The notes beneath the pieces are model-generated. The model saw only the letters and a program-made list of their open reading frames with translations. It searched no databases and had not been told where the DNA came from. A stretch of DNA of 64,000 nt from Siphonodentalium dalli (Eukaryota > Mollusca > Scaphopoda > Gadilida > Siphonodentaliidae), in the NCBI GenBank assembly GCA_032622095.1, contig CP136061.1, positions 2,174,001 to 2,238,000 on the forward strand, in the 5' to 3' direction. Of this stretch, positions 45,330 through 57,649 are shown in pieces (the stretch's first letter is position 1; every line of letters starts with the position of its first letter). Position numbers and translations under genes: made by a program.

Positions 45330-46330
45330 GACCACAATGGGCCAAAATGCCCACATATCTTCTGAGCTGCTAATAGACGCCCTGCATTGGTCATCTATGT
45401 TAATAACATGTGTTTGTCCCCGTTTAAGTCAGCTGAGATCAGAGTCCCCTATCCCGTAATATCGTATAATCGAGGTATGGAGGTATTGTCCGAGTCAAGG
45501 GTGCTTTAGAGTCACGTTGAGTGACTAAAACACAGAGCGCGTAACAATATACAGTTGGCGCCCGCTGTCGAGGGAGACATTGATATCAGCGTTTATTTAC
45601 GATCATTTTGGTGGTAAAATCGTCAATATCGGTATATGCAATGTAAACCAATAAGCCATAAGGTATGTTATCGCCTTCTGCAATGTGGCATATTCAATAT
45701 TCGAGACACACGTATGCATTACGTTGTCCACCAGCAAACATTTATAACCAACCAACCTCAAGGGATCCACTCTTTCAATCTTGCACCATAATGTCGACAT
45801 GAACATATTGAATCACTGAGATGGTCCGATGTAAAAATGACATAATAACGCTTGTCCGATAAAAGTATCATCTTAAAAGTTCGAATATTAGTTTTCACTA
45901 AATATATGCAAATTAGCAAACACCACAACTGGTGTGTTTTGCGAATCAGTGTGGTATATAAGATCTATGATTTTAGTAGATCGTAGTTATGTGAAAAAGA
46001 TTAGTTACTGCAGTGTGTGTTTGGAGATATTCTTGCAACATAACATCAGGCGGGCGACTAAAACAATATCTCCCGGCTCAGCGGGCGACAGTGTGATTTG
46101 TCGCCCGGCACGTGACAGGATATGGGCCAATCGGAAGGGTCGAAAATAGGGAGGAGGGTAACAATGGCGCTGGTCATGTGTACCAATGGTCCTACATATC
46201 ATCTAAGATGATAAGAACATTTCTGTATTGCTCACATATGGTAATATCAGTTTTAAGTTGATCCCCAGCTGTCCCATGGCACTCATCGGGTCAATTTGTT
46301 CAACGACCAGACTCCGCCATCTTTGGGGTA
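45330..46330. repeat. Dispersed repeat, copy A (split)
   Basis: Two blocks, 45338-45470 ('cacatatcttctgagctg', 'atcccgtaatat') and about 46165-46300 ('gtaatatcagttttaagttg', 'atccccagct'), match the contiguous sequence 57820-58090. Copy A therefore holds about 0.7 kb of extra DNA (45471-46160), including an open frame of 71 codons with no motif. Confidence 0.8.
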
Positions 46331-46555
46331 TATAATGAACTATTTAGATAAATGAATTATTCTTTGTTCCCTGTTAACACAGCTGATGTCAACGGCACCT
46401 ATACACTGACATTCCCCGGGTCAATTGGGTATAGGTACAAATGTTCAGCTCCGATTGTCCAGCATTTTGGTTGCATATAGCCAAATTAAATAAAAAATAA
46501 TAAATAGTGTTACTTTAAGACATAATTATGTTGTCAAAGGCATTATATATGGATT

Positions 46556-46585
46556 ATATATATGGGTATATAAATAAATATATAT

Positions 46586-46670
<85 letters not shown>
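46556..46670. repeat. (TA)n microsatellite
   Basis: Over 100 bp of nearly pure TA. It is followed at 46700 by (CTGT)n and the tandem repeat below. Confidence 0.97.
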
Positions 46671-46673
<3 letters not shown>

Positions 46674-46734
46674 ATTTATCTCATATATATTTTGAAGACC
46701 TCTGTCTGTCTGTCTGTCTTTCATTTATACAAAT

Positions 46735-47105
46735 CTACGATTCTCGACCGATCGGGACGAAACTTGGTACTTGTGTGTAGTTTGACCAGGCGGTCGTCGT
46801 TGTCGTATTTGCGAGCCCGTGCGACGCCCATGCAGCGCATGCGCAGACGAGATCTCGGAAACGGGTGGAGCTATCGACTTGAAATTTGGTATGTGAATGT
46901 ATCTTGCCCCGGATACGAATTTTATCGGGTTGCCGAGCCCGTGCGACGCCATCTTCGCACATGCGCAGACCAGATCTCGGAAACGGGTAGAGCTATCGAC
47001 TTGAAATTTGGTTTTTGAATAGCCCGGACAACGTCGGACTGGGTAGAGCTATCGACTTTAAATTTGTTTTTTGAATAGCCCGGAAAACGTCGGGCTCATC
47101 GGCTA
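46735..47105. repeat. About 125-bp tandem repeat, 2.5 units
   Basis: 'gagcccgtgcgacgcc', 'catgcgcagac' and 'gagctatcgacttgaaattt' occur at about 46810-46890 and 46936-47012, with a third partial copy to 47105. It belongs to the same style of dispersed repeat as 38470-38900. Confidence 0.85.
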
Positions 47106-47308
47106 GTATATATAAGGCTGCTTTCAGCCTTAGGCAGACATGACCCTAATACCATCATTAGGCAGACATATACAAAAAAACTTTTAAACTGCTCAATTTT
47201 AAACACTCTTTCTCTTGTTTTGTTCTAAATGTGACCACCAAGCTATGATCAATGGGAATTTGTGATTCCTCAAGTAATATGAAATATACAAATTCTCAGG
47301 TCTGCCTA

Positions 47309-47990
47309 ATGTTAGGAGGACCATTGACCACCATTAGGCAGACTGCGACATTATGCAGACCAAATCCGGTCTGCCTATTTTTTGCATATTAGTCAAAACT
47401 AGTTATCTGGTGCTTTACTTGTTAACATCTCTCCTTGTTCAACCGATTTATGTAGTCTTTTGTCTATAAAATGATGGGATTGAAAATATTTTTGTTAAGG
47501 GCATTTCAGCACCGATAATTTTGAGATCTGTATATTCTGTCGATATATAGTTTCATCATTGTGCGGTCGAACCATCTACAGCGGTCTTGAAAAAATCAAT
47601 TTTTCTGGTTTTGCATTTTTTATGTATATGATGCAGCAAAAAAGGAGATAACTGGCCAAATGTCATTAAAACATCGAGAAATCTGGTGTATACATCGAAA
47701 TTGAGTACAAATTTCGGGATTGAAAAAAGACCGCACAATGATGAAACTATATATCGATCGAATATACATGTCTCAAAATTATCGGGGCGGAAATGCCCTT
47801 AACAACATTTTTTTGAATCCCATCATTTTATAGAAAAAAGACAACCTAAATCGGTTGAACAAGGAGAAGTGTTAACAATTAAATCGCAAGATAACTAGTT
47901 GTGACTGGCATGCAAAAATTAGGCAGACCGGATTTCGTCTGCATAACGTCGCAGTCTGCCTAATGATGGTCAATGGTCCTCCTAATGCTT
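47309..47990. mobile_element. Foldback element with about 260-bp inverted arms
   Basis: Left arm 47309-47568 and right arm 47729-47990 are inverted copies at roughly 88-90% identity, starting 'ttaggaggaccattgacca' and ending at the 'gtgcggtc' block, around a 160-bp loop. The arms hold several 'aggcagac' phrases, as does the left flank (47131-47175). No coding frame. It would form a very long imperfect stem. Confidence 0.88.
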
Positions 47991-48468
47991 ACTCTACATA
48001 GCTATATATATATATTTGTTTTTTTTGTTTAAACATATTTTATTTGTTCATAATTTGATATATGACAAAAGGGATTGGAGGACAAGTGCTGTAATCACTT
48101 ATAATACCCTCCTCTCCCTAGTATAATACACTGACAAATGTTAACACTGAAGACGAACAAACACAAGATATATATTATACAAACATATAATAAACAATAT
48201 ATGAAAAAATAAACAGAATGGCGATTGTGGAGTAGAATCGGAAGTTCGGTACAGTGACGAGATGTGTGTTGATTGTGTGTATGCTTCATCAACACGTCGG
48301 TTGTCATTCTCGGGCAACAAGTACAATACGATAATACAGGCATCTGTCAATTGTTCAATGCCCTAACAGGGTCATAACTGGGAGATATATTATATAGCAA
48401 ACAAGGTACACATATATAATATATTCTATTATAAATAGATTTTAAGTGTAAATGGCATGGGCAAAGTG

Positions 48469-49594
48469 TTAGGTTCTCTCAAATCGACCGGAATCTCTGA
48501 TATACGAGTGTACAGCCTTAAAAATATCACTATTCTCAGTATATGTTAGTTCGGGTTTATTATTATTAAGTCTTAGCCGCGATTCGGCATAATTGTTACA
48601 TTCAAAGAAAAAATGATTAACAGTTTCTTCCCGGAAGCCACACGAGCATGTTGCGGAATCTGAGATATGATTGTGTAATTTATCGGACTGTAGGCCACTA
48701 CATTTACATCGAAGTTGCGTGTGCTTCAGCTTTGTACCCACGTAGTACATATGTTTCAATTGCTTCACGAATTCATCATGGGCGAGATTACGAATAGTTA
48801 ATTTAATGGAGTTCCATTCCTTTGTACAAACGGGGAAAAAAGTGGATTTTAACCTTGCAGAGTCACATCGAGTGATAATGAAATCAGAACCATATTTTGA
48901 TTCTCGATCGGTCCTATCTCTGAAACGTTCGGGCAAGATGGTGCTTAAGTAACGAGGTGCGTTATTATTTATTATCTCGTGAAGGGTGGGTAACCGTTTA
49001 ACGGTTTTTCTGTCCTCTAGACTATCCCAGCCTACCTCAGTCATTAATCTGGCATCTGATACGGAACGAGTGCAACCAGTCACGATTCTGGATGCATCTA
49101 ACTGAATATCATTAAGGTTTTTAAGCAGGTAATTCGGAGCGCCAAACCACACTGGGCTTGCATATTCGAGAAGTGGTCTTAGGTATGTCAAGTACATTGT
49201 GTCTAAGTCTTTCTGCTTAGTATACATTTAAGTTTCCTTATTTGGGACAATCTCGCATTAGCACGTTTACACGTGTTGTCAATACTCATATTCCACTTGA
49301 GACCACTCTGCAGTTCAATGCCTAAATGCTTGTGATTTTCGGTGTATTCCAGGACTTCACCATTGAATGTAACCACGGCCCTAGTATTTTCAGGGAAACT
49401 TCCAAAAAACATAAATTGGTTTTTGATGGATTGAATTTCACCATACATTGCCTCGACCAATTGTTCAGCTTAATCATATCATTATTCAGTGAGATTTCAA
49501 GTGTGTTTAGGTCAGGACTATTCTTCATTAGACAAGTATCATCTGCATAGAGACTAATACAAATATTATCGGCTATATCGTTAATGTAGAGCAA
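48469..49594 (-). pseudogene. CR1 ORF2, reverse transcriptase palm and C-terminus
   Basis: Frames 49594-49322, 49460-49203 and 49227-48469. LYADDTCLM (49549-49538 for the Y-A-D-D codons) is the catalytic block; HKHLGIELQSGLKW follows; then TYLRPLLEYASPVWFG and a Cys-rich tail CSCGFREETVNHFFFEC near the end, the usual C-terminus of such LINEs. Confidence 0.85.
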
Positions 49595-50802
49595 AAATAG
49601 GAGAGTACCGATAACGGACCCTGGGGCACATTGACCCTAACCCTTTGTTGGCGATTGCTAAGATAACTCTTAAACCATAAACGAAGTTTGCCTTTAATCC
49701 CATATTTCTCCATTTTGTGTAAAAGTCCTTCATGCCAAACTTTATCGAACGCTTTGGACACATCACAGAAAACCGCACAAGTGTTACATCCTTCATCTAG
49801 TGCTTCTGCTATACTATTAACTATTTCAATAAGCTGATATTCGGTACTATGTTTAGGAAGGAACCCAGACTGATAATCATACAACAGGTTATTTTCTTGT
49901 AAATGTTCAAGTAATTTATTATGGATAGTTTTTTCTAATATTTTACCGAGAACGCTCAGAAGTGAAACTGGCCTATAATTATTAGGATCTTTTTGAGATA
50001 TAACATCCGCTTTTTTCCATTAATCTGGGAACTGACAAAGGTCTATCGATTTCTGAAATAATATACTAAGTGGTTTGCATACAGTAGCATGTGTTTCTTT
50101 AAGCACGCGATGACTAATACCATCTGACCCACAAGCTTTTTTCGTTTTTTCGTTGAAATTTTAGACTCGCTAATCGGTATTTCAGTGATAACTTCATCTG
50201 TTCGTTCAACAAAATTCGGCAAACATTTCGCTTTCATTCCTAATGAGCTATTTGCAACAAAGATACTATTTAAAATTTCAGCTTTGTCTTTGTCATCGCA
50301 GAACATTTTGTTTGTATATGAGAGAGGCGGGATTCCTTGGTTAGAATTGTTACCCACAAATGTTTTAACAACATGCCAAAACTGTTTTGGGTTATTATTC
50401 ATAACAAAGAGATTCATGCAAGTGAGTCATATACTCATTTTTTGCGTGTTTCTTGGCATTATTAACTTGATTTCGAGCTTTCTTATATTTCGACCACGTG
50501 AAACTCGTATTACATTTTAGAGCTTTTCTTCTAAAGCGGTCGCGTTGGCGGATTAGTCTTCTGACTGTCCTATCAAACCACGGTTTATCATTTCTACGCA
50601 CCAATACATCTCGGCGTGGTATGAAATATTCGGCCATCTTCAAAAACGTATATCTGAAATGCTCAACAGATTCGTTGATGTCAAAACGGTTTACTTCATT
50701 ATTAAGACATGCGGACCAGTTAGTTTCTGTTATTACTCTATTTAAGCCTGTACAGTCGGCAGCAGAATAACTCCACACTGTTCTTCTGTAGGCTTGTGTC
50801 AC
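49573..50802 (-). pseudogene. CR1 ORF2, linker and first half of reverse transcriptase
   Basis: Frames 50802-50395, 50417-50043 and 49884-49573. KPWFDRTVRRLIRQRDRFRR and a basic helix form the linker; then YQSGFLPKHSTEYQLIEIVN, VFCDVSKAFDKVWHEGLL and WFKSYLSNRQQRV are reverse transcriptase blocks. A gap near 49885-50042 contains a frame break and stop codons. Confidence 0.82.
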
Positions 50803-51667
50803 CCGGGTGTCCTTTTTAGTTCGACAGACGTCGCATAGTGATAAGAAACTTCAAGGTCTACAATGGAGGGGTTCATCGCTGTTAACGCTTCAGATATAAT
50901 TATTGGGTCTAAGAGCGTTTGTGACGTTGACGTTACTCGTGTTGGTTCTTTAATGACGTTAGACATGCCGACATATTTGTTAATTATGGTCTGTAGTGGG
51001 TTATCGCGTATCAAAATATTACAATTCAAGTCACCAACGACAACAACTGATGGGTTAATATCTAATGCTTCTCCAATTTTGTCATCAAGCAGTTCACAGA
51101 AGTTATTTACACATTCCCTATCTGATCTATAGGTAACACATAGTGAAAACTTTTCTACAGACCCTACTTCAAACCAGAGGATGTCATCATTAAACTGCAA
51201 ACCTGACATTTCTCTGTTTCTCTGTGTGGAATTTTATCTGAAAAGTATACTATGATTCCCCCGCCGTAAATATTTCGATCTTTACGTACAGGGTGTTGGA
51301 AACCTGAGATAAGCAATTTTTCATTTGGATTATTATTATCATCAAGATGAGATTCAGTAAAGCATAGAATATCGTAATCATCGATGATATCTGAAATCTT
51401 GTGAATTTTGTTTCTTATGCTTCTTACGTTACAATGAAAAATAGAGATTGAAGTGGTAACTGGTGCGTCTAACTGACCTGGGTTCGGGTGTATATCCCCA
51501 GCTAGAGCAAGAAGAGTAAATGCCAGAAATGCGACTATTACAATATGAAAAGCTAGTAGACGCAAACGAGTTGGCTTATGTGTAGAATGTTTATACATGT
51601 TACATGGACATGTTATGTGTAGATAAATGCCATGAAATATTCCAAATGTTAGTATGCATTGAGCCAC
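50799..51667 (-). pseudogene. CR1 ORF2, leader and endonuclease part
   Basis: Two frames (51667-51164 and 51209-50799). A hydrophobic segment (residues 35-56) precedes AGDIHPNPGQ (51473-51502), close to the 2A-type DxExNPGP element but with His for Glu and Gln for the final Pro. The endonuclease follows: FHCNVRSIRNKI, LCFTESHLDD, GGGIIVYFSD; then VVVGDLNCNILIRDNP in the next frame. Confidence 0.82.
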
Positions 51668-51670
51668 ACT

Positions 51671-52195
51671 AACTCACGTGACTAGTTGTACAGGACGTCA
51701 GCAAGGCGCACGACAGGCAAACAGTTAAACATAGATGACGTAGGCTGCCCAAGAACATTGACCGACGGGTGGTGAATCATATATGTTTACATGAATGTTT
51801 CAGATAAGAGGTGTGAGATTCAGACATAAAGAGGTAAAACAATAACATTAAGTATGTAAAGTTAACCATTTTATAATGGAAATTACGGAAGTCTGCATAA
51901 ATATATAACTTAGGTATAAATTTGGAGTGTATGCCTTTAGCAATCCATCCAAGCGCCAACGACGCCTATTTTATTTAGGTTCAAGCAATGTGTATATTTA
52001 AATATGCGAAAAGACTGAATCCAAGAGCTTCGGCCTGTTGCATGTACGCGATATACATCTAGCTCAATCTCATAAATATTTTGCGGAATTATTAGCGGAT
52101 TACCAGACACTGTTGACCGAGACATCGCAGGCGTCGATCGCGACATGAACGGTGCGGGCACAGCGAAGGTCTATGAATTGTATATATATATATAT
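51671..52195. other. No gene recognised
   Basis: Sequence between the CR1 5' end and the TCAAGGTCA-rich repeats; nothing recognised. Confidence 0.4.
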
Positions 52196-52905
52196 AACTA
52201 GAAGGTGACCCGACTTCGTCCTGGCTTTGACCTTGAATTGTCCATTTTGAAGGTCAAGGTCAAGTGGGGTCATGATTTGACCAGTCCAAAACACTGCCCG
52301 GACAAAAGTACCCGACAAACGGGCCCGTCGAAATCCATTCGGTTTTACCCTATTTGACCTTGAATTGACCATTTTGAAGGTCAAGGTCAGGTCGGGGTCA
52401 CGACTCGACCCGTCCAAAACACTCAGTTGACAAAAGTATCAAATTTCGTCGAAATCCCATCAAAATTGGCGATTTGACCTTGAATTGACCCGATTTCAAG
52501 GTCAAAGTCACGTCGCACGGGCAAACGAATATGCTTATGAGACTCCCCATACGAATGTAGCCCCACACACCAAGTTTCGTTGAAATCCCGTGATATTCGA
52601 GCGTTTGACCTTGAAATAACCCGATTTCAAGGTCACGTCGCACGGACAAATTGATAGGTTTATGCCACTCTCCGACCGAAGATACCACCACATACCAAGT
52701 TTCATCGAAATCCCGTGATATTCTGGCGTTTGACCTTGAAATTACTCGATTTCAAGGTCAAGATCACGTCGCACGGGCAAATTAATAGGCCTATGTCAGA
52801 AAATACACCCACATACCAATTTTCATCGAAATCGGTTAGGCCGTTTTCGAGTCCATCGCGAACACACAGACACACAGACAGACAGATCTTCCAAAATATA
52901 TAATA
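52196..52905. repeat. TCAAGGTCA-rich dispersed repeat, copy 1
   Basis: Starts 'actagaaggtgacccgactt' and ends with an ACACAGACA-rich spacer and 'cttccaaaatatataatag'. Inside, blocks of about 110 bp each pair a 'tttgaccttgaa' with a 'ttcaaggtcaaggtca' and are separated by phrases such as 'caagtttc(g/a)t(c/t)gaaatc'. Confidence 0.92.
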
Positions 52906-53672
52906 GACTAGAAGGTGACCCGACTTCGTCCGGGGTTTGACCTTGAATTGTCTATTTTGAAGGCCAAGGTCAAGTGGGGTCACGATTTGACCCGTCCAAA
53001 ACACTGCCCGAACAAAAGTACCCGACAAAAGTACCCGTCGAAATCCATCCGGTTTTACCCGATTTGACCTTTTAACCCGATTTGATTTCCACTCAAGTAT
53101 ATAAACGCGCCTCATATACACACGCTCATTAATTATCAAGTTTCAACGTAAAGATAAATTACCATCGGTGCCCGAGATATCACCAAGACGTCTGAAACAG
53201 TCAAATGCATCGGCCGGTTAAGCGTTAACGTGATCTAACGTTATGAACTCTAACGACGTCATAGAAGTTACGCATTGTTTTTATCCTGATGGAAGATGGT
53301 ACCACTTCTTCTTGATAATTGAGGCAGATAACTAAAACGGATACATACGCATTATATATCGTTGGAAAGAGGAAACACGAAAGATTATCACAGTGTCATT
53401 ATTATGACTGGCATTTTATTATTCGCGCTGTTTCGAATCGATTTGTAAGCACCGAACTCAAATGAAAGTCCCGTAACACAGCGTAAAAACAGATTTGACT
53501 TCGGCACGTGAAAAGTTTACCTCGGATCTGAAAATTAATAGGCCTATGTCCGTTCCCGGCCGAAAATACCACCACATACCAAGTTTCATCGAAATCGGCT
53601 GGGTCGTTTTCGAGTCCATCGCGAACACACACACACACACACAGACACACAGATCTTCCAAAATATATAATA
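52906..53672. repeat. TCAAGGTCA-rich dispersed repeat, copy 2 (interrupted)
   Basis: The repeat begins again at 52906 and matches to about 53075; 53076-53530 is unrelated sequence; the terminal part ('ggcctatgtccgttcccggc' to 'aaaatatataatag') resumes at about 53535. Either an insertion or a partial replacement. Confidence 0.82.
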
Positions 53673-54298
53673 GACTAGAAGATGACCCGACTTCGTCCGG
53701 GCTTTGACCTTGAATTGTCCATTTTGAAGGTCAAGGTCAAGTGGGGTAACGATTTGACCAGTCCAAAACACTGCCCGGACAAAAGTACCCGACAAACGTG
53801 CCCGTCGAAATCCATCCGGTTTTACCCGATTTGACCTTGAATTGATCATTTTGAAGGTCAAGGTCTGGTCGGGGTCACGATTGGACCCGTCCAAAACAAT
53901 CGGTGAACAAAAGTAACCCAACGTATCAAATTTCGTCGAAATCCCATCAAAATTGGCGATTTGACCTTGAAGTTACCCGATTTCAAGGTCAAGGTCACGT
54001 CGCACGGGCAAATGAATATGCTTATGAGACTCGCCATAAGAAAGTACCCCCACATACCAAGTTTCATCGAAATCCCGTGATATTCGGGCGTTTGACCTTG
54101 AAATGACCTGATTTCAAGGTCAAGGTGACGTCGCACGGACAAATTAATATGCCTATGTTCGTCCCCGGCCGAAAATACCCCCACATACCAAGTTTCATCG
54201 AAATCGGTTGGGACGTTTTCGAGTTCATCGCGAACACACACACAGACACACAGACACACAGACACACAGATCTTCCAAAATATATAATAGATGATATA
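53673..54298. repeat. TCAAGGTCA-rich dispersed repeat, copy 3
   Basis: Third complete copy, same borders as copy 1, head-to-tail with copy 2. Confidence 0.92.
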
Positions 54299-54389
54299 AT
54301 GATATGCAAATGATATATACATATATATATAAATGCCCCACTAATTGTGGGGTATTAAGTAGTGGGGCATTTAAATATAAGTGACGCCG

Positions 54390-55510
54390 TTGTTGTCAGG
54401 GCAGAAAAAGTAAGTGGCGCTGTTGTTGTCAAGGAGAGAAAAGGGGAGGGGCAGAAAAACTTTCGTCGCCGATTTCCACGAAATTTACATATAGTCATCC
54501 CCTAGATATAAGGAATCTGATAGTGTGGTTTAATTATGTCAAAAGTGGCGCTGTTTGAGTCAGCGATGCACGGAAGGGGAGAGCGGCACCAACATGTATA
54601 AAACTAATTTTAGCGCAGAGTGTCTATCCAGGTTGCACCAAAGGGGTCTACTATATAGGATTAACCTTTACGAGAAAGATAATGGTGCGGGTTAGAATTT
54701 CTAAAGTGACGATGTTGATGTCAGTGCATAAAAGGGAAGTGGCAGAAAACTAATTTGTCGCCGATTGCCTCGAAACTTACACATAGTCATCCCCATGATA
54801 TGAGGAATCTGATAGCGTGGTTTAAATATGTCAAAAGTGGCGCTGTTCGAGTCAGGTATGCACGGAAAGGGAGAGGGGAACCAACATTTATAAAGCTAAT
54901 TTTAACACAGAGTGTCCATCCAGGTTGCATCAAATGTGTCTACTATGGGTATTTTTTACGAGAAAGATAATGGTGCAGGTTAGAATTTTCTAAAGTGACG
55001 CCGTTGATGTCAGGCCAGAAAAGGGAAGGGGCAGAAAAAACGTTTGTCGCTGATTGCCACGAAAGTTATATATAATCATTCTCATGATACTAAAAATATA
55101 ATGGTGTTGTTTAAATATGTCAAAGTTGCACCGTTCGCATCAGTGGTGCATGTAAGGGGAGTGGGGAACCAAAATTGACAAAACTAATATTAGCGCCGAT
55201 TTCCACGAAATTGATATATACTCTACTCCATGATACAAGGGATCTAATTGTGTGATTTAACGACGCCAAATTACTGTCGTTTGGATGACAAATTGTGGGG
55301 GCACTCAAGTTGATAAGAATGGGTTTAGTCTCCGATTGTCACCACACTTACAATAACATCCCCATGGTATGAGGAGTCTAACGATGTTGCTTAAATTTGT
55401 CAAAGGTGGCGTTGTTTGAGTCAGGGCTTAATTGAGAGGCAGAGGGGAACCAACATTGCTACGCAATAACTTTAGAGCCAATATCCACCAAAGTGATACA
55501 CATATCTCAG
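54390..55510. repeat. About 290-bp tandem repeat with 145-bp half units
   Basis: The phrase 'gtcgc(c/t)gatt(t/g)cc' recurs near 54466, 54758 and 55046, then at roughly 140-bp spacing (55186, 55325, 55470) in diverged form. Each unit also holds 'gtcaaaagtggcgctgtt' and 'acgagaaagataatggtg'. Older, eroded satellite-like array. Confidence 0.8.
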
Positions 55511-55586
55511 TTCAATATAATAAACGTATGCCCGAATTTAAGTGATCGTTTATCACGTCTCGTTGAAGGGTCCATGTCACTTTATG

Positions 55587-55713
55587 ATCAGATGGTCTAC
55601 CACACCGTAGCGTCCATGTGATCCCGGCATATGATGGCCTACCACACTGTAGCGTCCATGTGATCCCGCCATCAGTTGGCTTACCACACTAGCGTCCATT
55701 TGATCCCGGCATC
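55587..55713. repeat. About 45-bp tandem repeat, 3 units
   Basis: 'accacac(cg/tg)tagcgtccat' plus '(g/t)tgatcccgg' repeated three times. Confidence 0.92.
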
Positions 55714-57649
55714 GTCCCATTGTGTCAAGAAAAAACATTGCATGCATCATCATATGCTTGTCACTATATACAAGAAAACCATAATCATAAATAGTAACGC
55801 ATAATAGTATTACGCATAGATATAAATTATTAAAAAAATGTAAAATACATTGGTTACATGAATGCACTGCCTCAGAATTCCGATAACACAACTATTCCTT
55901 CAAATTATTACAAAAACTACGCCTTATCACTGCATGTTTCTAATTCACCACACCAGAAGTCTCTAAATGCGGATCAACAATCTGCTATAAATCGTGTCGT
56001 TATTTGTTTCAAATACGTATCAATTAACATATACGCACCCGTTCCTTCATTAAAATCATCATATTTCGACAATTTTAGGGGAACTCCGCGAATTCGGGGA
56101 CCTCAGCAAATAGACTCCGCAAATAGGGACCTACTGCGAATTGTCAAAACCGGAAAAAACGATTATCTATTTATAACACGTCCACAGACAGACAGCTATA
56201 TAAAATTTGCCCACCAGTATACACCCGGTGGGCGTTAATAAATATATGTTTTTAATTTTTATCTGCATGGCAACTATTGCAATCCATTCATGTATGTGTA
56301 CATGTAGATAGCACATATGTGTCTCTGAGAACAATACAACATATGACCAAAGTTATTTCCGGAATATGTATGTCCCAACACTGTATCATATATACATGAA
56401 TATGTGTAATCGTAAGATATTGTTTGATTGAATACGCTTCTCTTCTCCTGTCGTAAAGCCTCTCAATAAAAACATGAAACAACTTTTTTTTGGAAAAAGT
56501 AAATTGGTCACTAACGAATTGCACTGGTCCCAAGGTTCAAACAATCGAAGTGGTTCAGCACTTATTCCCTAAACGGGTCACTTCTACCTAAATGTGTTCA
56601 ATTGGGAAAGGACCTGTCTCTGCTATCACATAATGTATATGTCATAACAGTATGTTGTGGTGTTTATACTGATAAGGCTTCCAGACTGATTATAATGTGA
56701 TTATGAATTGATTTGTAACAGTCCACTTGTCCCTGATAACACAAATGGGGAAACCGCTCGGTTGGTCCTTGTTCAGTAAGTATCCTGCGATAGCAGATAC
56801 AATAAAACTACCAGCCCTGAACAACTGATTTACAATTTACATTAAATTTGACTATGGTTCAGAATTCTTGACGTCCAAATACTGAATATGACTGTCACAC
56901 ATATGCATGTGCCTCCTCGACAAGACAGTTAGTCAACATATTGGCCCGGTTTGCATGTAATACAAATGGCCATACAGATAACAAAATGTATAAGCAGTGT
57001 TTGTCCATCTGTACCATGTAACACAATTGCCAAGTAAATGCAATGGGGTAATGGAGCAAACCCCATGTCGACAAAAAGGTCACAATGTACTTGTGTGACC
57101 GACAAATTCACACACAATCCCCATAATGCAATCAACTGAACATTGGGTTCGCGGACAAATATCAACAGTGAAGTGAAAGTTATGCATATTAATTTATTTC
57201 GCTGTAAAAAATATTAAACTTACTGGTGCAAACATTATTGCCTCAATATATTCAATGACGACTATCCGCTGTACAGTAAACCAGTAGTAATTTCATATTT
57301 TACATTTTCAGGCATTCGAACAAACCTTTAACACAAATACATCATAAATCAACATTTATCCATGGACTTACATGTATACCGGTATATAATAGTAAACAAC
57401 ACTATCATGTACTTTAGTCCACACCCTTGACGTGATGTATCTTTTCAACAGAAATACAGCCATGTTGACGTGGTCGCCAAGGAATTTGACATACATTACG
57501 TCAACACTTCTCTTCGGGTGATGTCCGACCGTTACTGGTTATTCATCAGACTTAATTCATAATAAAAGTGACAGTCGTGGTTTTAATTCATCTGACACAG
57601 CAGTGTAGAATACATACAGAACAAAACTTTCCTTATTTTCGAAACTCGT
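55714..57649. other. No gene recognised
   Basis: It contains at 56060-56140 the inverted relative of the repeat at 32130-32230. Open frames of up to 126 codons overlap that repeat and lack motifs. Confidence 0.4.

Larger units (their letters stand above)
48010..51670 (-). mobile_element. Decayed CR1-type LINE
   Basis: A minus-strand LINE of about 3.6 kb: leader, endonuclease, reverse transcriptase, C-terminal Cys-rich tail and a short 3' region ending in an A/TA-rich stretch near 48010. The reading frame changes at least seven times and internal blocks are missing, so it cannot act on its own. The 'HCNVRSIRNK', 'FTESHLDD' and 'YADD' signatures fit the CR1 group. Confidence 0.88.

Noticed and set aside
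55858-56238. 126-codon plus-strand frame
   Set aside because: It overlaps the dispersed repeat shared with 32130-32230, has no motif and no splice context.
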